A stretch of DNA of 16,476 nucleotides. It comes from Thermocladium sp. UBA166. GTDB lineage: Archaea > Thermoproteota > Thermoprotei > Thermoproteales > Thermocladiaceae. Positions 12,828 to 16,476 of this stretch are shown here, in pieces (positions within the stretch are counted from its first letter, which is position 1; each line of letters starts with the position of its first letter). The stretch spans positions 1 to 16,476 of the forward strand of contig DAHE01000002.1 in NCBI GenBank assembly GCA_002508315.1. The letters run 5' to 3'. The translations under genes and the position numbers were made by a program. The notes below the pieces were generated by a model. It worked only from the letters and a program-made list of their open reading frames with translations, searched no databases and had not been told where the DNA came from.

Positions 12828-15800
12828 CGTAAGGAAGGTATTGGTGATTGGATCCGGTCCCATTAAGATAGCTGAGGCCGCCGAGTTCGATTACAGCGGC
12901 TCTCAAGCCCTGAAGGCGTTCAAGGAAGAGGGAATAGAAACCGTGCTGGTGAACCCCAATGTGGCCACCGTGCAGACAAGCAAGAAATTCGCTGATAGGC
13001 TATACATGGTTCCAATAACATCGGAGTACGCGGTTAAGGTAATAGAGCGCGAAAGGCCCGATGCAATAGCTATAGGATTTGGTGGGCAAACTGCATTGAC
13101 CGTGGGAGTAGAGCTAGGCAAGGCGGGAGTGCTCCGCAAGTATGGGATAGGCGTTCTAGGCACGCCAATAGATGGGATAGAGAGAGCATTGAGCCGTGAG
13201 AAATTCAGGGAAACCATGATGGCCGTGGGCATTCCCGTGCCTCCCAGCGCTGCTGCTAGGACGGAGGAGGAGGCATTGGCCGTGGCGCGCCGCATTGGTT
13301 TTCCAGTTATGATGCGCGTTAGCTTCAATTTGGGTGGGCGTGGTTCCACCGTGGCGTGGAGCGAGGAGGAGCTCTACCGTAGCTTGGGGAGGGCCTTCTC
13401 GCAGAGCCACATACATGAGGTTTTAATAGAGAGGTACTTGCATCATTGGAGGGAGTTGGAGTACGAGGTGGTCAGGGACTCCCGCGGCAATTCCGTGGTG
13501 GTGGCTTGCTTGGAGAACTTGGATCCAATGGGTGTTCACACGGGGGAGTCTGTGGTGATAGCTCCATGCCAGACGCTGGATGATTATGAGTATCAGGAGA
13601 TGAGGAGCAGCGCCATTAGGGTGGCCGAGTCCATAAACTTGATCGGCGAGTGCAATGTTCAATTCGCTCGCGATCCAGCGAGTTACTCGTATTACGCCAT
13701 AGAGACCAATCCAAGGATGTCCAGGTCAAGCGCGTTGGCCAGTAAAGCAACGGGATACCCGTTGGCGTACATAGCGGCCAAGCTCTCGCTAGGCTATTCC
13801 CTAGATGAGGTGATAAATAAGGTAACAGGCACCACTTGCTCATGCTTTGAGCCGAGCCTGGATTACGTGGCGATAAAGATGCCTCGCTGGGACTTGGGGA
13901 AGTTCGACCACGTCGATGAATCGCTGGGCAGCGAGATGAAGAGCATCGGGGAGGTGATGAGCCTTGGCCGGTCCTTCGAGGAAGCCATGCAGAAAGCGGT
14001 CAGGATGCTCGACATCGGGGAGCCCGGCATAGTTGGTGGCTCCATCTATGAATCCAATATGTCGATGGAGGATGCCTTGAATTCACTGAGAGCTAGAAAA
14101 CCATATTGGTTCCTCTATGCCGCTAAGGCATTCAAGGAGGGGGCCTCCATAAGGGACGTGGCGAGTGCATGCGGTGTCAGCGAGTTCTTCCTATTCAAGA
14201 TAAAGGGACTCGTGGATTTTTACGAGAAAATGAGGGGAAATGGCTTGGATGAGGCGGAATTGATTGAGGCCAAGCGACTTGGATTCAGCGATGGCCAGAT
14301 AGCCAAGGCAACCGGCATCGAGGAGGACGACGTGAGGCGGATTAGAAGGAAACTAGGCGTGATGCCCAGCATAAAACAAATAGATACGGTGGCAGGGGAG
14401 CAGCCAGCCTCCACAAACTATCTTTACTTGACATACAATGGGGATGAAGATGACGTAAAACCAAGCGGCGGCCTCCTCATATTGGGGGCGGGCGTCTTCA
14501 GGATAGGGGTCTCCGTGGAGTTCGATTGGGGAGTCGTATCGCTGCTGGAAGCCGCGCGCGAATTTCTGGGCGAGGCAGCCATACTCAACAATAACCCAGA
14601 GACTGTCTCGACTGATTGGGATGTGGCGAGGCTTCTCTTCTTCGACGAGGCGACTGTTGAAAGAATAATCGACATAGTTGAGAAGGGCGGATTTAAGGAG
14701 GTGGCGACGCTAGTCGGGGGGCAGTTGGGAAACGACGTGGCAAAGCCGTTGGAGGATAGGGGAGTCAAGCTTCTAGGCACGGCCGGCCACAGCGTCGACG
14801 TCGCGGAGGATAGGGAGAAGTTCTCCAATCTACTTGACTCTCTTGGTCTCAAGCAGCCGGAGTGGGTGTCCGCGTCCTCCGAAGCTGCCGTGCGTAAATT
14901 CGTGGACCTAGTGGGATTCCCCGTATTGGTGAGGCCCAGCTACGTGATCAGCGGGTCCTGGATGAAGGTTATCCATAATGAGGCGGAATTGATGAACTTG
15001 ATCAAGAGGATTAGATTATCAACTGCTAGGCCCATAATAATCTCCAAATTCATGGAAGACGCAGATGAGGCTGAGATAGATGGAGTCAGCGATGGAAAGG
15101 GAGCAATAGGAGTGGTGTTGGAGCACGTTGATGAGGCTGGAATTCACAGCGGGGATTCAACCATGACTATTCCCAACAGATCCCTGGGGGTAACCACCAT
15201 AGATGGAATGAAGCGGGCAGCCATAATGCTGGCCAGAGAGATCGGCATTCATGGTCCCTTCAATCTACAATTCATTGTGAAGAACGATGATCCCCACATA
15301 ATAGAACTGAATCTCAGGGCCAGCAGATCAATGCCGTTCTCCAGCAAGGCCGTCGGCGTCAATCTCATACGTAAGTCCATGGAGGCTATAGTAAGGGGAC
15401 TACCCCTTGATGAGTTCGTAGAGCTACGGTCAAAGGCATGGGCAGTGAAGTCGCCGCAATTCTCCTGGTCTCAACTGCGCGGCGCGTATCCAGCATTGGG
15501 TCCAGAGATGAGAAGCACGGGAGAGGCCGCTGCTCTCGGCCTTAGCTTCGCCGATGCACTCTTAAAGAGCTGGCTATCCACACCGCCCAATAGGGTGCCC
15601 CGCAAGAATGGGCGAGTATTAATTTATGGAGAGGGAACGGAGGAGGCCGCCCGGTCTATGGCTAGGGCCGGCTACGAGGTGGCCACGCTGCGGGGAGCCA
15701 ATGCTTCTGGTGAGGCGGTGGGACTGGAGATTGATGAGGCGGTTAACGCGATCAAGGAAGGCGGGGTAGAGCTTGTCATGACGAGCGGCGACATGCACGG

Positions 15801-15942
15801 GCTGGATTATTGGATTAGACGCACGGCCGCCGACCTCAATGTACCCCTGGTGTTAAGCAGTAGACTCGGCCGTGAGCTGGCCAATGCACTTGAGCTGGGC
15901 GGGTGCACCAGCGTTAAGGAAATCGATGAATACTCGCAGTGA
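12820..15942 (+). CDS. carB: Carbamoyl-phosphate synthase large subunit
   Basis: CarB phosphorylates bicarbonate, joins it to ammonia and phosphorylates the resulting carbamate. The 1040-residue protein has two homologous halves. The N-half starts with LVIGSGPIKIAEAAEFDYSG and holds FGGQTAL and ETNPRMSRSSALASKATG; the C-half starts at about 550 (LILGAGVFRIGVSVEFDWG) and holds VGGQLGNDVA and ELNLRASRSMPFSSKAVG. An oligomerisation segment lies between them, and an MGS-like allosteric domain covers about 932-1040. The C-half motifs differ from the common GPxRIGQGxEFDY, GGQTP and NPRASR forms. The frame is open from 12718, but homology begins at VDDVRKVLVIG. I therefore start at GTG 12820, which overlaps the carA stop by 8 bp and follows AAGGTGGTG, a good ribosome-binding site. 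Confidence 0.96.
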   Translation: MDDVRKVLVIGSGPIKIAEAAEFDYSGSQALKAFKEEGIETVLVNPNVATVQTSKKFADRLYMVPITSEYAVKVIERERPDAIAIGFGGQTALTVGVELGKAGVLRKYGIGVLGTPIDGIERALSREKFRETMMAVGIPVPPSAAARTEEEALAVARRIGFPVMMRVSFNLGGRGSTVAWSEEELYRSLGRAFSQSHIHEVLIERYLHHWRELEYEVVRDSRGNSVVVACLENLDPMGVHTGESVVIAPCQTLDDYEYQEMRSSAIRVAESINLIGECNVQFARDPASYSYYAIETNPRMSRSSALASKATGYPLAYIAAKLSLGYSLDEVINKVTGTTCSCFEPSLDYVAIKMPRWDLGKFDHVDESLGSEMKSIGEVMSLGRSFEEAMQKAVRMLDIGEPGIVGGSIYESNMSMEDALNSLRARKPYWFLYAAKAFKEGASIRDVASACGVSEFFLFKIKGLVDFYEKMRGNGLDEAELIEAKRLGFSDGQIAKATGIEEDDVRRIRRKLGVMPSIKQIDTVAGEQPASTNYLYLTYNGDEDDVKPSGGLLILGAGVFRIGVSVEFDWGVVSLLEAAREFLGEAAILNNNPETVSTDWDVARLLFFDEATVERIIDIVEKGGFKEVATLVGGQLGNDVAKPLEDRGVKLLGTAGHSVDVAEDREKFSNLLDSLGLKQPEWVSASSEAAVRKFVDLVGFPVLVRPSYVISGSWMKVIHNEAELMNLIKRIRLSTARPIIISKFMEDADEAEIDGVSDGKGAIGVVLEHVDEAGIHSGDSTMTIPNRSLGVTTIDGMKRAAIMLAREIGIHGPFNLQFIVKNDDPHIIELNLRASRSMPFSSKAVGVNLIRKSMEAIVRGLPLDEFVELRSKAWAVKSPQFSWSQLRGAYPALGPEMRSTGEAAALGLSFADALLKSWLSTPPNRVPRKNGRVLIYGEGTEEAARSMARAGYEVATLRGANASGEAVGLEIDEAVNAIKEGGVELVMTSGDMHGLDYWIRRTAADLNVPLVLSSRLGRELANALELGGCTSVKEIDEYSQ

Positions 15943-15990
15943 ACGCGTTCCACATCATGGGAATTCATTCCATTGCATTCTATGAACGCC

Positions 15991-16003
15991 CCCCGTATTG
16001 GGG
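15991..16003. terminator. CCCC/GGGG hairpin between convergent carB and VKOR-like genes
   Basis: CCCC-GTATT-GGGG sits next to the VKOR-like stop (16005) and about 50 bp after the carB stop. As a hairpin it reads the same from both sides and may protect or end either transcript. It lacks a long T-run, so the role is uncertain. Confidence 0.3.
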
Positions 16004-16004
16004 A

Positions 16005-16370
16005 CTATGCATTGGTAACTATTATCGCCGCGGTTATGAATAATATGGCATCGGTGGTTATACAGTACATGCAGTAAGCGCCGTGCTTTACTTGGAGGGC
16101 CAGGCCATATAAGCCTATGGCTATTCCTACTATCGACAGCGCCAATGCGGGTTCCGCGTAATTCATGACTATCAATAAGGCCATTATCGCCAATGCAGTT
16201 GCAGCACCTATTGCAACTGCCAATCGAGTGCGCCTCGGCACAATGAAATTGAATATCTCGCAGTGAAATATGCCCGGCAAGCAAGCGTTTACATGCTTCA
16301 TGTTTTGATACGTGTAATATATCATCAATGCAGAGCCGAAGGCCGGCACCAGGGCCAGTAACTGCTGCAT
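16005..16370 (-). CDS. VKOR-like membrane protein (disulfide-bond formation)
   Basis: This is a small integral membrane protein of 121 residues with four predicted helices (about 5-22, 49-70, 74-96 and 103-119). It resembles the vitamin K epoxide reductase family, which reoxidises DsbA- or thioredoxin-like partners and passes electrons to quinone. The active-site pair is C100-x-x-C103 in GAYCMYC, just before the last helix. The loop pair C30 and C37 (ACLPGIFHC) sits after the first helix, matching the family's relay cysteines. Such proteins fit thermophilic Thermoproteales, whose proteins are rich in disulfides. A TTG four codons upstream (16380-16382) is in frame. I prefer the ATG at 16370, because a TATA box (16391-16400) lies 26 nt before it. 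The family call rests on cysteine and helix pattern, not on a search. Confidence 0.78.
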   Translation of the reverse strand: MQQLLALVPAFGSALMIYYTYQNMKHVNACLPGIFHCEIFNFIVPRRTRLAVAIGAATALAIMALLIVMNYAEPALALSIVGIAIGLYGLALQVKHGAYCMYCITTDAILFITAAIIVTNA

Positions 16371-16390
16371 GGATTGCTTCAAGGAGAGCG

Positions 16391-16400
16391 CATTTAATAT
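16391..16400 (-). promoter_or_regulatory. TATA box of the VKOR-like gene
   Basis: The minus-strand sequence ATATTAAATG is centred about 26 nt before the ATG at 16370, which supports that start for a leaderless mRNA. Confidence 0.5.
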
Positions 16401-16476
16401 TGAAGTGATGAGCGCATTTTTTGCATGATAAAAATAAACAAGAATAAACCTCTGAGAACTGACGGCTCCCCGCCCT

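Noticed and set aside
16405..16462. Possible C/D box RNA (GTGATGA followed by CTGA boxes) at the right edge
   Set aside because: There is no internal D' box, the C' box is poor, and the would-be guides are A-rich. It also lies in the promoter region of the VKOR-like gene, so the match is probably chance.
1..16476. Mobile element, CRISPR array or defence island
   Set aside because: I saw no transposase, integrase, terminal inverted repeats with target duplication, regularly spaced long repeats or known defence genes. The genes are mostly core functions.

Overview
The window looks like a piece of a hyperthermophilic crenarchaeal chromosome, most likely from the acid-tolerant Thermoproteales (the Caldivirga / Vulcanisaeta / Thermocladium side). 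The reasons are an archaeal histone, a crenarchaeal XPF nuclease, archaeal TYW1 (wyosine tRNA modification), a proteasome beta subunit, archaeal Nog1 and AlaX, a DUF357-cytidylyltransferase fusion, a thermopsin-type secreted acid protease and a VKOR-like disulfide-forming membrane protein. TATA boxes lie about 26-28 nt before most start codons, so most mRNAs should be leaderless. I used this rule to choose several starts. The taxon name is inference; no rRNA is present.

Layout. Positions 1-220 hold no recognisable gene, only small hairpins. Next come a histone gene and a small zinc-ribbon gene, both on the minus strand, and then a 428-bp gap with a perfect 11-bp inverted repeat and other hairpins. 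rtcA (+) converges on and overlaps xpf (-). taw1/TYW1 (+) converges on a proteasome beta gene (-). That gene diverges from nog1 (+) across one palindromic TATA box that seems to serve both. nog1 converges on and overlaps alaX (-). ribL-like FAD synthase (-) and an Lrp-type regulator (-) follow. A 410-bp intergenic region with a palindrome and phased direct repeats separates the regulator from a divergent acyl-CoA synthetase (+). The synthetase converges on a thermopsin gene (-). After a 417-bp gap comes the carAB operon (+), which converges on a VKOR-like gene (-) near the right edge.

Functional themes. Most genes are housekeeping: RNA end processing and tRNA modification (RtcA, TYW1, AlaX), ribosome assembly (Nog1), DNA repair (XPF), chromatin (histone), proteolysis (proteasome beta, thermopsin), cofactor synthesis (FAD), carbamoyl phosphate for pyrimidines and arginine (CarAB), and disulfide formation (VKOR). 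I see no insertion sequence, CRISPR array, integrase, rRNA or tRNA gene.

The points most worth a second look are the proteasome beta subunit, which appears to have glycine where the Thr1 nucleophile should be; the acyl-CoA synthetase, whose acetate-specifying tryptophan is replaced by glycine; the shared palindromic TATA box; the candidate operator arrays before the synthetase and before rtcA; the hairpin-bearing leader of carAB; and two convergent gene pairs whose coding tails overlap by 19-20 bp. I did not find a clearly new multi-gene system.
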